Shown here piece after piece: positions 1 to 7,924 of a stretch of 64,000 nucleotides of DNA (position 1 is its first letter; every line of letters begins with the position of its first letter). The position numbers were made by a program, and so were the translations under genes. Below the pieces are notes generated by a model. It made no database searches. It was not told where the DNA came from and was given only the letters and a program-made list of their open reading frames with translations. The stretch is taken from contig NZ_CP091110.1 of the NCBI RefSeq assembly GCF_021560175.1, positions 2,904,001-2,968,000 of the forward strand. Reading direction: 5' to 3'. Source of the stretch: Neobacillus drentensis. Its GTDB lineage: Bacteria > Bacillota > Bacilli > Bacillales > Cytobacillaceae.

Positions 1-650
1 ACAAAACACTTATTATTAACGCACATCCAAAAATAGATGATACTTCTTCAGTTAGCTTGCAGGTTTTTAACCACTTTTTGAAAACTTATAAAGGATTAAT
101 TCATGATAGCGAAGTAATTGAACAGATTAACTTGTATAGTGATGTAGTGCCGATGATAGATAAAACGGTTTTAAGTGCATGGGAAAAACAAAGAAAAGAA
201 CAGGAGCTAACTCCCCAAGAACAAAAAGTAACGGAGCGTATGTCCGAGATCTTACAACAATTTAAGAGTGCAAATACGTATGTCATCGTTTTACCTTTGC
301 ATAATTTTAATATTCCATCAAAGTTAAAAGATTATATGGACAATATCATGATTGCTCGTGAAACTTTTAAATATACTGAAAATGGCTCAGTGGGTCTACT
401 TAAAGACGGACGAAGAATTCTTGTCATCCAAGCAAGTGGAGGAATCTATACAAATAATGATTGGTATACAGAAGTTGAATACTCTCACAAATACCTGAAA
501 TCAATGTTTAATTTCCTTGGGATTGAAGATTTTCAAATCATTCGTGCACAAGGAACTAATTTATTAGAGCCGAAAGAGGTATTAGAAAAAGCATATAAAG
601 AAGTTGAGGAAGCTGTTTCAAGATTAGCATCTAAATTAATAATGTCATAA
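1..650 (+). CDS. azoR: FMN-dependent NADH-azoreductase, 5' end cut by window
   Basis: Cytosolic flavoenzyme of the AzoR/NQO-like family that reduces quinones and azo bonds with NADH. The frame is open from base 3 and reads KTLIINAHPK, the usual extreme N-terminus of AzoR, so only the start codon and perhaps one or two residues are missing. Visible family features are the NAHPK phosphate loop, the PLHNFNIPSKLKDYMDNI stretch in the middle and the QASGGIY loop. It is followed 38 bp later by an AhpD-like gene on the same strand, so a small redox operon is plausible. The internal TTG at 57 is not the start because family sequence continues upstream of it. Confidence 0.85.
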   Translation, partial: KTLIINAHPKIDDTSSVSLQVFNHFLKTYKGLIHDSEVIEQINLYSDVVPMIDKTVLSAWEKQRKEQELTPQEQKVTERMSEILQQFKSANTYVIVLPLHNFNIPSKLKDYMDNIMIARETFKYTENGSVGLLKDGRRILVIQASGGIYTNNDWYTEVEYSHKYLKSMFNFLGIEDFQIIRAQGTNLLEPKEVLEKAYKEVEEAVSRLASKLIMS

Positions 651-688
651 CTGAAAAGAAGGAAAAGAAGTATAAGGAGGTCATTGAA

Positions 689-1135
689 ATGGAACAACGA
701 GTTGATTATTACAATGTAGCACCAGAAGCACTTAAAATAATGATGGAAATGGAGAAGTATACGAAAACAACAGGTATAGACCGTAAAGTTCGTGAACTTA
801 TAAAAATTCGGGCTTCTCAAATAAATGGGTGTGCATTTTGTCTTAACATGCATACAGCTGATGCTAGAAAAATGGGAGAAACGGAGCAACGTCTATATTG
901 TATTAGTGCTTGGAAAGAGTGTGAGTTCTATACAGAAGCAGAAAAAGTAGCTTTAGAGTTAACTGAGCATGTGACATTGATACCGACTATGCGTGTACCT
1001 GATGTATTGTATAATCGTGTGCGTAGACACTACACAGAAAAAGAATATGTGGACCTTATTATTCTAATAAACCAAATAAATAGTTGGAACAGGATTTCAA
1101 TTTCTATGGGAAATATTGCAACTTTAGCGAAATGA
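689..1135 (+). CDS. Carboxymuconolactone decarboxylase / AhpD-like protein
   Basis: 148-residue all-helical AhpD-fold protein. The signature CAFCLNMH (about residues 50-57) is the redox CxxC plus His of the AhpD core, preceded by the RKVRELIKIRASQINGC lead-in. Family members act as peroxidase-coupled disulfide reductases or simple decarboxylases; which of these applies cannot be told here. AAGGAGG lies 8 nt before the ATG. It lies 38 bp behind the azoreductase, suggesting co-transcription in a quinone or peroxide stress unit (inference). Confidence 0.85.
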   Translation: MEQRVDYYNVAPEALKIMMEMEKYTKTTGIDRKVRELIKIRASQINGCAFCLNMHTADARKMGETEQRLYCISAWKECEFYTEAEKVALELTEHVTLIPTMRVPDVLYNRVRRHYTEKEYVDLIILINQINSWNRISISMGNIATLAK

Positions 1136-1158
1136 TATTAATGTTTTTTTTTTTTTAA

Positions 1159-1200
1159 ATACCTATCTTTGAAGATAAGCCATTCTCTTTTGGAGTACCC
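1159..1200. repeat. Left arm of inverted repeat bracketing the udk-like gene
   Basis: Bases 1183-1200 are an exact reverse complement of 2290-2307, an 18-bp match containing CTTTTGGAGTACCC. Similarity continues outward in the first arm as AAATACCTATCTTTGAAG against AAATACCCCATCTTCAAAG in the reversed second arm. The pair encloses about 1.1 kb. Confidence 0.8.
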
Positions 1201-1230
1201 GCAGGTATAAAAACACATATAAAAGCAGAT

Positions 1231-1273
1231 AAAATAGCAGAGTCATTCGCATAAGAATTCGCTCTGCTATTTT
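1231..1273. terminator. Bidirectional terminator-like hairpin
   Basis: Perfect 12-bp inverted repeat AAAATAGCAGAG (1231-1242) and CTCTGCTATTTT (1262-1273), A-rich before and T-rich after, so it could end transcription from the azoR/ahpD side. A second weaker hairpin lies at 1337-1370. Confidence 0.65.
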
Positions 1274-1405
1274 GTTGATTTGATGAGTTTACGACAATTC
1301 TTTTCCCAAAATTAACATTATAAATAGCGGGTAAATTAGCATGAGCATAATAAAAATTATGCTTTTGCTATTTGTAGTGTTAATATACCTGCTAATTGGA
1401 TAACT

Positions 1406-1433
1406 AAAAAAAACGACAGTTCACCTGTCGTCA
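1406..1433 (-). terminator. Rho-independent terminator of the uridine-kinase-like gene
   Basis: On the minus strand ACGACAG-gtgaa-CTGTCGT is followed directly by a run of eight T. It lies about 47 bp past the stop of the minus-strand kinase gene. Confidence 0.8.
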
Positions 1434-1479
1434 TTAAAATTTATTATGAACATAAGCTTCCGTTAGCTTAATAAGATAT

Positions 1480-2088
1480 TTATTTAGTCCCATTAACAAT
1501 AAGGTCTGCTCTTTCAAAAGGTTTATGTTCTTGAATATATAGGTCTTCTGAAATCATCCAATTATTTTCCCACATTTCACGAGCCCCTTCCCCGTCTCTC
1601 TCAAGTCCCCGTGAAAGCCTTAGTTCTCGAGGACAATGAACCCATATAGTAAAATCGTATTTTTTAGCTAATTCCCTACGAATAGAATAAACACCCTCTA
1701 TTATGACAATTCCCCCGATGGGAACAGTATGCCATTCTGTTAAACCATCCGTCTCCCAATCATATCTCTGATAATGTCCTTCTTTGTTTTGATTAATAGG
1801 TTCAAGAACTTGATTTAATAAACGTTTCCAATCAAAATCTGCACCAATTGGTTTTTTCTCCGGATGTATCTTTATTATTTGTGAGGATGGTAAATAAAAA
1901 TCATCCATATGTACAACAGTTACATCGTAACATTTATCCTTCAATTTTTTTGCAATTGTACTTTTTCCTGAACCCCCACAACCATCTATTCCAATTAACA
2001 AGGTTGATTGTTTTTTAGGAATTGAATCAATTGACCCAATCAACTGTTCTAAATTATTAAATTCACCTTTTTTTGTTTTGAAATTCAC
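1480..2088 (-). CDS. Uridine kinase-like P-loop protein
   Basis: 202-residue P-loop kinase of the uridine kinase / phosphoribulokinase group. Walker A is GIDGCGGSGKST at about residues 33-44; HMDDFYLP (about 60-67) is the substrate-proximal acidic motif of the family and IVIIEGVYSIR the strand before the lid. It probably phosphorylates a nucleoside or related small substrate with ATP; the exact substrate is not visible. It stands alone between inverted repeats and has its own terminator, which suggests an acquired cassette rather than part of an operon. Confidence 0.75.
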   Translation of the reverse strand: MNFKTKKGEFNNLEQLIGSIDSIPKKQSTLLIGIDGCGGSGKSTIAKKLKDKCYDVTVVHMDDFYLPSSQIIKIHPEKKPIGADFDWKRLLNQVLEPINQNKEGHYQRYDWETDGLTEWHTVPIGGIVIIEGVYSIRRELAKKYDFTIWVHCPRELRLSRGLERDGEGAREMWENNWMISEDLYIQEHKPFERADLIVNGTK

Positions 2089-2289
2089 TCTATCACCACT
2101 TTTAAATTTTTTATAGTTTTTATTACGATTCAGTTACACCCGTTTATTGAAGTAACCCGCCTGTTAGTTCAATAAGTTTCTTTACTAATTTTACCATACA
2201 AATCCTCTTAATAATGCAAAAAGAATTGCGATTTTGGGTGTGAAATCCACTGCTTTTATACTTGTTTTTATATATGCTTTTTCCTATGT

Positions 2290-2332
2290 GGGTACTCCAA
2301 AAGAGAACAACTTACTTTGAAGATGGGGTATT
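2290..2332. repeat. Right arm of inverted repeat bracketing the udk-like gene
   Basis: GGGTACTCCAAAAGAGAA at 2290-2307 is the exact reverse complement of 1183-1200. Similarity extends to 2332, where ATGGGGTATTTTTT mirrors the AT-rich edge of the left arm. Confidence 0.8.
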
Positions 2333-2364
2333 TTTTTGTACTAATGTGGATTATGTTAACTTAG

Positions 2365-2586
2365 ATTGATTATTGTTATGAAGGAAAAGAAGCTTCTGGT
2401 TTTGGCTGGCAGCAACGGAGGATTGTTAATATTGTTTATAACAACAATCATTCTTATGATATTTCCTTAAAAATTCAAGTTCCCGATAGTAACAATAAAC
2501 CATTTGAATATAAAGAAGACCTGGCTAAAGTCAGAGTTTCTCCATCTTGTAATAGTCCAAAATTGGATGGTAGTCACGGCTTTTAG
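2365..2586 (+). pseudogene. Protein remnant, C-terminal part, no start
   Basis: A 73-codon open stretch without a start codon or ribosome site ends at a TAG at 2584. It reads as protein-like sequence (GFGWQQRRIVNIVYNNNHS, then DISLKIQVPDSNN). I do not recognise the family. It begins just outside the right arm of the inverted repeat, as if insertion of the udk-like cassette had removed the front half. The following bases to 2811 hold only debris of the dispersed intergenic repeat (TTCAACTAACTGGG at 2666). Confidence 0.35.
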
Positions 2587-2823
2587 GTAGAAGTATTGGA
2601 TTACCAACATAAGTAACGAGAATAGGTGTTACCTTTAATTGGTAGCACTTTATTTGAATGACCTGTTCAACTAACTGGGTTCTTTTGTTTAGGATGATGA
2701 TCGCTGCGGTAATCATTTTTTTGTTTAACTAACTGTGCAGGTTAGTTACATATGTCACGATAAATAATCTTTCATAAATAGGGAAGAATACTTTTTAAAA
2801 GGATAAAGAGGGTGGATGGAGCA

Positions 2824-3372
2824 TTGAATAAAAGAATTAACTTTATTTGTTTAATACTCTGTATAGCTTATTTTGTACCAACTAATGATATAGCCTTTGC
2901 CCATCCAAACGATACTCCTCCTTCATTTGAGGAAATGTTCACTCAAGGTGGATATAAATCTGCTGATGTAGCAGTTAAGGAATTTGAAAATCACTTTGAA
3001 CAAAATGTAAATTTGCCAAAAATCAAGCCTTCAATTCCTTTCACCCATCAATTCGGAAGATTTTATGAAGATAAGAATTATGACTCAAATGATTTTCTAT
3101 CAATCCATTTTGTGAATGAAAAGTCACGAGATAATAATTATAAAGTTGATATTCGACCCTTAAAAAATAAAATAAATTTTAAGGATAGAGGCAATCAAAA
3201 GGTCTATACACTTGAAAATGGTCAAAAAGCCATTTATATGGATGATGCTCCAATTATGAATTTTCTTGTTTTTGAAAAAGATAATTGGCAATATATGCTC
3301 GGCATTGACAAAAAGGTATCAAACAAAGTTACACCCGAAATATTAGTAAAGATCGCTAACTCAATTGATTAA
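2824..3372 (+). CDS. Secreted DUF4367-like protein
   Basis: A hydrophobic signal segment (about residues 6-25, ending near FAHPND) is followed by a soluble domain. The C-terminal half (NGQKAIYMDD, FLVFEKDNWQYMLGIDK, then VTPEILVKIANSID) has the pattern of DUF4367, found on anti-sigma factor tails and secreted proteins of Bacillaceae. The TTG at 2824 is preferred because AGAGGGTGG lies 8 nt upstream and it gives a clean signal peptide; GTG at 2812 has no usable ribosome site. Function unknown. Confidence 0.7.
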   Translation: MNKRINFICLILCIAYFVPTNDIAFAHPNDTPPSFEEMFTQGGYKSADVAVKEFENHFEQNVNLPKIKPSIPFTHQFGRFYEDKNYDSNDFLSIHFVNEKSRDNNYKVDIRPLKNKINFKDRGNQKVYTLENGQKAIYMDDAPIMNFLVFEKDNWQYMLGIDKKVSNKVTPEILVKIANSID

Positions 3373-3379
3373 ATTAAAA

Positions 3380-3411
3380 AAGACAACCAAGGGACAAGGT
3401 GGTCTTTTTTT
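3380..3411 (+). terminator. Rho-independent terminator
   Basis: AGACAACC and GGTGGTCT form an imperfect stem followed by seven T, directly after the DUF4367-like gene. Confidence 0.75.
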
Positions 3412-3540
3412 GCTAGTTAATAATCATTTTGTTTATAGTTCTACCGCTTTATTTTAGAAGCAGGAATAACAAGACTCCACTAAAGAATGAATTTCGTAAA
3501 ACTACGCCATGACAAGATTGAGACAGATTGTACTTAAACT

Positions 3541-3616
3541 ACAGGGTACTTGAGTTGAAAAACGTAATGAGTTGTTGCGGCAGCTCTTTTTTCAATTGCT
3601 TCTCAACTAACTGGCA
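3541..3616. repeat. Dispersed intergenic repeat, copy 1
   Basis: ACAGGGTACTTGAGTTGAA, then the hairpin GAGTTG-ttgcgg-CAGCTC with six T, then TCAACTAACTGGC. Same layout as the other copies in this window. The rest of the 316-bp gap between genes shows only a short coding-like stretch without a start near 3612-3670. Confidence 0.6.
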
Positions 3617-3688
3617 ACATTAGTGAGCAAGAAAAAAAGGAAGAAAAACCCATTCCTTTAACATATAATTAAAAAGGGAGGGGTCAAT

Positions 3689-4066
3689 ATGATAAAAAAG
3701 GCTTTAATGTTATTTCTTTTTTTTACTTTTTTATTAACTGCTTGTTCAGATTCTAAATTGATGAATTTCGTTGGTGAAAGTAAAAATTGGCAAGTTAAAT
3801 ATACAGTAAATGTGTTTGCCGAAAAAAGTGAATCATCAAAAGTTACAATAAGATATATCGGAGAAAAGCCAGTTCCTAAAAAGATAAAATATACTGTTGA
3901 AACTGCTACTGGAAATACAGGCGGTGAAACTCCTTTAAAGAATGGAGTATTGGTAACAGGTGAAGATTCCTGTAGTGGTTGTTCAGTTACCCAAAAAAAT
4001 GAAAAAATAACTGCAACCATAACTTGGAATGATGAATCAGAAACTATAATTTTAAAAAATAATTAG
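3689..4066 (+). CDS. Small lipoprotein of unknown function
   Basis: 125 residues. A lipobox LLTAC at residues 15-19 after a short positively charged and hydrophobic segment predicts lipidation and anchoring on the outer face of the membrane. The mature part is beta-rich and carries a CSGC pair (DSCSGCSVT) that could form a disulfide or bind metal. AAGGGAGGGG lies 8 nt before the ATG. Stands alone with its own terminator. I do not recognise a named family. Confidence 0.75.
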   Translation: MIKKALMLFLFFTFLLTACSDSKLMNFVGESKNWQVKYTVNVFAEKSESSKVTIRYIGEKPVPKKIKYTVETATGNTGGETPLKNGVLVTGEDSCSGCSVTQKNEKITATITWNDESETIILKNN

Positions 4067-4154
4067 CAATTACTCCAATAAGTGAAAAGGGTGAGGGTTT
4101 AGTTTTCATTTCCTCACATTTTTCAACGGATTAGCTTTACCTTTCACAACAAAT

Positions 4155-4178
4155 GGACTTTTTCAGAAGTCCTTTTTT
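4155..4178 (+). terminator. Rho-independent terminator
   Basis: GGACTT-tttcag-AAGTCC followed by six T. A second, weaker GTGAGG/CCTCAC hairpin precedes it at about 4090-4118. Confidence 0.75.
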
Positions 4179-4325
4179 ATAGTAATTGAAAAGATTTAAA
4201 AGAAAATTGAAAACATCTAGTTCACCTACCAGGTGTTAAATGGAACAATGGTAATGCTTTCTCCTACTAGTAACTTGGCTGAGTCATGCAATAAGATACA
4301 GGAACCATTAGGAAGAGGAGATTTT

Positions 4326-4733
4326 ATGGGGATTATTTCATTATTAAAACTAAAAAAATATGACGATTACGTATATAGGGCAGTTATTTATGATGAATTA
4401 TTCCAAACAAAAAAGGCTATTCAAGTAATGGAATCAGCGGTTAGAAATGAGAAGTTCAATAAAAAGGAAATAGCCAGTGGCTATATATTTTTGGGGATAC
4501 TTTATTCGAAAATAAAAGATTACGGTAAAGCTTCAGATTGTTACAACCAAGGGCTTGAATTAGTGATAGATGAGAAAATTTTTTATAGCAGCAATTTTAA
4601 AAAGGCAATTGAAACGTTTGTCAAAAATGGGGACATAGAAAAAGCAAAATTCTGGTTGGATCATCTCCTTGAACGACAAAGCTATGATAGAAAATTTAAA
4701 CGACTAGTCAAATTAAAAACTAAATTAGACTGA
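4326..4733 (+). CDS. TPR-like helical repeat protein
   Basis: 135 residues composed of paired amphipathic helices. One clear tetratricopeptide unit reads ASGYIFLGILYSKIKDYGKA followed by SDCYNQGLEL; flanking helix pairs (KAIQVMESAVR, KAKFWLDHLLER) fit further degenerate TPRs. Such proteins serve as protein-interaction scaffolds. The ATG at 4326 is chosen because AGAGGAG sits 5 nt upstream; the frame is open back to a GTG at 4233 but that part lies in repeat-like sequence without a ribosome site. Confidence 0.6.
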   Translation: MGIISLLKLKKYDDYVYRAVIYDELFQTKKAIQVMESAVRNEKFNKKEIASGYIFLGILYSKIKDYGKASDCYNQGLELVIDEKIFYSSNFKKAIETFVKNGDIEKAKFWLDHLLERQSYDRKFKRLVKLKTKLD

Positions 4734-4735
4734 GG

Positions 4736-4799
4736 ACTTAAACTGCGGGTGCTTTAGTTGATGATGGAATTATTACTCAGGGCGGCCTGCCTTTTTTTT
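4736..4799. repeat. Dispersed intergenic repeat, copy 2
   Basis: Carries GCGGGTGCTTTAGTTGATG (4745-4763), the clearest copy of the repeat core in this window, then a G+C hairpin and eight T at about 4791-4799 that can terminate the TPR gene. Confidence 0.65.
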
Positions 4800-4832
4800 G
4801 TGAATAAAGAATGTGTAAGGAGCTCGGTATGT

Positions 4833-5768
4833 ATGCTTCAAATGCACCTAATTAAAAAACTTAAAACATCTTTTCAAATAAAATTTTCAAATAATCAACG
4901 CTTTTTATGCCATACAATGGGTAGTAAAACAGTGGTTTTTGATTCAACTTCTTGGGAAAAAATTGCGGAGCTTAGTAAACCTAAAGATCCAGGCTATATT
5001 CAGTTCTCACAGAACGATGATTATTTATATATTAAAAGGACAATTGGAACAATTTGCGTTTATGAAACAGAAGGGTTTCAATTAATCAAAACCATAAAAT
5101 CTAATAAAAAATTCAAACTAGTTGAAGCGGACTTTGCAATAACTAATACTCCCTTCCTTATCCTTGATACACTGAATACCAAAGACGGGTACCAGCTGGC
5201 TCTAATCAATATTGAACAGGGGGAACATACGGTACTTACTGATTTTAAAGATTCAACTCTTATTGAGCTTAATCAGTTTATCGAAGCTGAAAATTCCTAT
5301 TTATTTACTATGACTTATGAAAATACCCGGGGGTACATAGATCATCAAATCGTAAAAGTAACAGAGCCAATTGAAAAAGGGTCAATAGAAGTGATCCATA
5401 ACTCAGAAATTTGGTATTGGGAATCGATCATCTATAGTTCTATTCATAGCATTTATATTGTGGTTCAGAATTATGACCTAGTTATACTTGATGGAAAGTT
5501 TAAAAAAGTTTTAAGGAAGTTTAGCATAACAAATGATAAATACCCTGAATGCCTTGGTTATTTTCAACACATTCACCTATCAAATAGTGGTCAATTTATT
5601 ATCATTACTTATAGTAAGACAGTTTTAATACTGGGATATGATGACTTAGAACCCATTGTAGTTGAAAAAATCCAATATGCTTGTTTTGGGGAATTCAGCC
5701 ATGATGACCGGTTTTTACTAATAGGAACTTATGAGAATGGATATATACTAGAAAACACTTTACTTTAA
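4833..5768 (+). CDS. Beta-propeller (WD40-like) protein, function unknown
   Basis: 311 residues made of successive four-strand blade-like segments: KIKFSNNQRFLCH..KTVVFDSTSWEKI, IQFSQNDDYLYI..TICVYETEGFQLI, IHLSNSGQFIIIT..TVLILGYDDLE and GEFSHDDRFLLIGTYENG. The recurring pattern of a new reading (S/F-S-x-D/N-x-x-Y/F-L) followed by a tag strand is typical of WD40-like propellers. No signal peptide, so probably cytosolic. The ATG at 4833 has AAGGAG 10 nt upstream; the open frame starts earlier at 4758 but there overlaps the repeat terminator. It may act with the TPR protein before it (inference from proximity). Confidence 0.55.
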   Translation: MLQMHLIKKLKTSFQIKFSNNQRFLCHTMGSKTVVFDSTSWEKIAELSKPKDPGYIQFSQNDDYLYIKRTIGTICVYETEGFQLIKTIKSNKKFKLVEADFAITNTPFLILDTLNTKDGYQLALINIEQGEHTVLTDFKDSTLIELNQFIEAENSYLFTMTYENTRGYIDHQIVKVTEPIEKGSIEVIHNSEIWYWESIIYSSIHSIYIVVQNYDLVILDGKFKKVLRKFSITNDKYPECLGYFQHIHLSNSGQFIIITYSKTVLILGYDDLEPIVVEKIQYACFGEFSHDDRFLLIGTYENGYILENTLL

Positions 5769-5838
5769 GCGCCAAAGTTAAGGATCAAAGCTGTCTTAGA
5801 GGATAAGAACATTAGCTACTCAGCTTTTATTTAACAAT

Positions 5839-6090
5839 TTGAAAAATTGGAGAAAACAGGTTATGACATTATTATTTGTTGGTATTGGCTGCATTATTGT
5901 TGGATTTGGTTTAAGTTCACTTAGTTTTTATGAAGTTAAAGATGGTTTAAAATTTCTATTTGAAGAGAGAAATAAGATAAACAAGATAGCCTTTTTCTTT
6001 ACCATATTTGAATATGTGACAGGAATATTTATGGTTGGAATACTACTCATATTGTTAGGAATAGTTATTATTGTCTTTACACTTTTCTGA
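5839..6090 (+). CDS. Small two-helix membrane protein
   Basis: 83 residues with two strongly hydrophobic segments (about 9-28 and 60-82) separated by a charged loop KDGLKFLFEERNKINK. Starts at TTG 5839 or at ATG 5863; neither has a strong ribosome site. No recognised family. Confidence 0.5.
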   Translation: MKNWRKQVMTLLFVGIGCIIVGFGLSSLSFYEVKDGLKFLFEERNKINKIAFFFTIFEYVTGIFMVGILLILLGIVIIVFTLF

Positions 6091-6180
6091 AATTTACTTT
6101 TAGGTAAACAGATTTTTTAAAAATAATTTTGCTACTTTAAAAAGAATGGTATGATATGGTAAAAAAAGGGGTGGATAACT

Positions 6181-6330
6181 GTGGTGAATTTCGGGGACAT
6201 TACCTTTCAGTTAATTGCAATCCTTATTCCAATTGCTTTTATTAGTGCGATAGTCGTATTTGTCCGTTCTACGAAGAAACGCAACGAACAACTAAAACGA
6301 ATCGAAGAAAAATTGGATAAAGTATCTTAG
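6181..6330 (+). CDS. Small single-pass membrane protein, DUF4083-like
   Basis: 49-residue gene starting at GTG 6181 with AGGGGTGG 6 nt upstream. One membrane segment (about residues 8-28, LIAILIPIAFISAIVVFV) is followed by a basic, coiled-coil-like tail KRNEQLKRIEEKLDKVS. This organisation matches the DUF4083 family of tiny Bacillus membrane proteins. Function unknown. Confidence 0.6.
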   Translation: MVNFGDITFQLIAILIPIAFISAIVVFVRSTKKRNEQLKRIEEKLDKVS

Positions 6331-6399
6331 CTATAGTCCAAGAAGATATGAATATATCGAGAATTGATGGATAAATTAAGAAAGTATAAATTGTGAAAT

Positions 6400-6951
6400 A
6401 TGGAGTGTATACTTTTGAAACATCCAACTTTTGAAGATGTCAAAAAGGTAAGAGAAACTCTGAGGGATGTTTCAATTAATCACTGGTTCCATGATGACCT
6501 ATTTACGTGGAAGTGGTGGTTACTGCTGATCTCAGCTACAATACCATGGCTTATATGGATAAGGTTTCGCGATAAAGAAAGAACTTTTGAAATCCTCAGT
6601 TATGGCTTAATTTGGGCAACTTTCGCTTCGATAACCGATGTAATTGGGGGAGACATGATTTTATGGGGTTATCCAGATAAGTTGTTACCGACAGTACCTC
6701 CTTTATTGCCTGCTGATATTACAGTAATTCCAATTTCTTATATGTTTATGTACCAGTACACAAAAACTTTTAAAACCTACTTGGTTTTCTCCTTTTTACT
6801 ATCTGGATGTTTTTCATATATAATAGAGCCTCTATTTATAAAAGGGCAGATGTTTGCTTTACATAACTGGACACATACTTACTCATTTATTGGTTTTTTT
6901 GTACTCTCTCAAATAGTATATTTTATAATAAAAAAACTTACTCCAATATAG
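6400..6951 (+). CDS. CBO0543-family membrane protein
   Basis: 183 residues with five or six membrane segments. The W-rich start (FTWKWWLLLISATIPWLIW), the acidic GGDMILWGYPDKLLP turn and the late FIKGQMFALHNWTHTYSF segment match the CBO0543 family of spore-forming Firmicutes, which has no known function. A second member is encoded at 46117-46596. Start is ambiguous: ATG 6400 lacks a ribosome site, while TTG 6415 has GGAGTG upstream. Confidence 0.6.
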   Translation: MECILLKHPTFEDVKKVRETLRDVSINHWFHDDLFTWKWWLLLISATIPWLIWIRFRDKERTFEILSYGLIWATFASITDVIGGDMILWGYPDKLLPTVPPLLPADITVIPISYMFMYQYTKTFKTYLVFSFLLSGCFSYIIEPLFIKGQMFALHNWTHTYSFIGFFVLSQIVYFIIKKLTPI

Positions 6952-6962
6952 AAAAATCTTTT

Positions 6963-7040
6963 TCGAACTGGGTGGTTTAGTAAAAGAACAATCGGACTGC
7001 TGTTTTCGGCAGTCCTTTTTCATGATCGTTTTTCAAGTAA
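6963..7040. repeat. Dispersed intergenic repeat, copy 3, with terminator
   Basis: CGAACTGGGTGGTTTAGTAAA, then GGACTGC-tgttttcg-GCAGTCC (6994-7015) and five T, then CAAGTAAAGGGGCAAGTTTA. The hairpin would end transcription of the CBO0543-family gene. Confidence 0.65.
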
Positions 7041-7138
7041 AGGGGCAAGTTTATTAAAGAAGGAATATAAATGAAATTGGTAGAATAAGAAATTGGATAT
7101 AAATCCTAACGTCTAATATTCAAAAGAGGAGAATGTCT

Positions 7139-7171
7139 ATGGGAATAAACGAAGTAAAAGGTTTAAACTAA
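7139..7171 (+). other. Ten-codon ORF with a strong ribosome site
   Basis: AGAGGAG is placed 8 nt before an ATG that opens only MGINEVKGLN before a TAA; the kinase gene begins 23 bp later with its own site (CGGGGG). It could be a leader peptide or the stub of a lost gene. Confidence 0.3.
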
Positions 7172-7194
7172 AATAAGCTCGGGGGTTAAAAAAT

Positions 7195-7692
7195 ATGAAA
7201 CAATCAGGGACGCTATACTTTTTCTGTGGAAAAATGGGAGCTGGAAAATCAACTAAATCAAAACAATTGGCGATAGATAAACATGCGGTACTGTTGTCTG
7301 AAGATGAATGGCTTTCATCTCTATATCCCAATCAGATTGCATCATTTGAGGACTATCTAAAATTCTCAGCACAGCTCAAGCCGTTGGTGAAAAAGCATGT
7401 CCAAAACATATTAAGTGTCGGTACAGATGTAGTGATGGATTTTCCAGCTAATACTCAAAAACTGAGAAAGTGGTTTTTGGATATGGCGTCAGAGGTCAAT
7501 GCAAGCCATCAACTAATTTTCCTTAATCTAAATAACGAGCAATGCTTACGTCAAATTGCTCAAAGGCGGAACGAACAACCCGAAAGAGCAGCTTTTGACA
7601 CGGAAGCGGTGATTATTCATGTTACAAAATTTTTTGAAGCACCAGAGGCATCCGAGGGGTTAAATATTTTAGAGTTTAGCGGAAAAGAATAA
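7195..7692 (+). CDS. AAA/zeta-like ATP-binding kinase
   Basis: 165-residue P-loop protein. Walker A GKMGAGKST at residues 12-20, the VVMDFPANT segment (about 81-89) in the position of the substrate or Walker B strand, and the C-terminal RRNEQPERAAFDTEA lid with arginines. Similar stand-alone proteins in Bacillus are annotated as ATP-binding or chloramphenicol phosphotransferase/zeta-like kinases. The substrate is not visible. No partner antitoxin is seen, so a toxin role is not supported. Confidence 0.65.
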   Translation: MKQSGTLYFFCGKMGAGKSTKSKQLAIDKHAVLLSEDEWLSSLYPNQIASFEDYLKFSAQLKPLVKKHVQNILSVGTDVVMDFPANTQKLRKWFLDMASEVNASHQLIFLNLNNEQCLRQIAQRRNEQPERAAFDTEAVIIHVTKFFEAPEASEGLNILEFSGKE

Positions 7693-7845
7693 CAAGGAGT
7701 TCAATGATTTACTCACATTTCCTTTTATATCATATGGAGCACCTCCCAGAACAAAAGGTAACTCTTTGTGAAGTGGTACACTTAAACCAAACCAGCTAAT
7801 AGTTTGTCAACATTTTTCAATAAAAAGTTTAATAACCACATGATA

Positions 7846-7901
7846 TACTAAAAATGTTCATGCCAAATAACCTTCCGTTGTTTAGTAATTGGAAGGTTTT
7901 G
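7846..7901. repeat. Sequence block shared with the upstream region of the dinB-like gene at 36.6 kb
   Basis: On the minus strand this block reads GGAAGGTTATTTGGC then ATGAACATTTTTAGTATA, closely matching 36590-36655, where it forms the ribosome site and first codons of a dinB-family gene. Here the frame stops after ten codons (MNIFSISCGY). CCTTCC/GGAAGG also forms a hairpin with a T-run on the plus strand. It lies just outside the IS110 element. Confidence 0.6.
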
Positions 7902-7924
7902 TTGTATTTAGTTAGATATAGTTC

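Noticed and set aside
2531..2716. 61-codon ORF on the minus strand
   Set aside because: Opposite to the coding-like remnant and repeat debris; no ribosome site or family pattern.
7195..7692. Ze-toxin of a toxin-antitoxin pair
   Set aside because: The P-loop is present but no antitoxin gene lies next to it; the ten-codon upstream ORF is too short.
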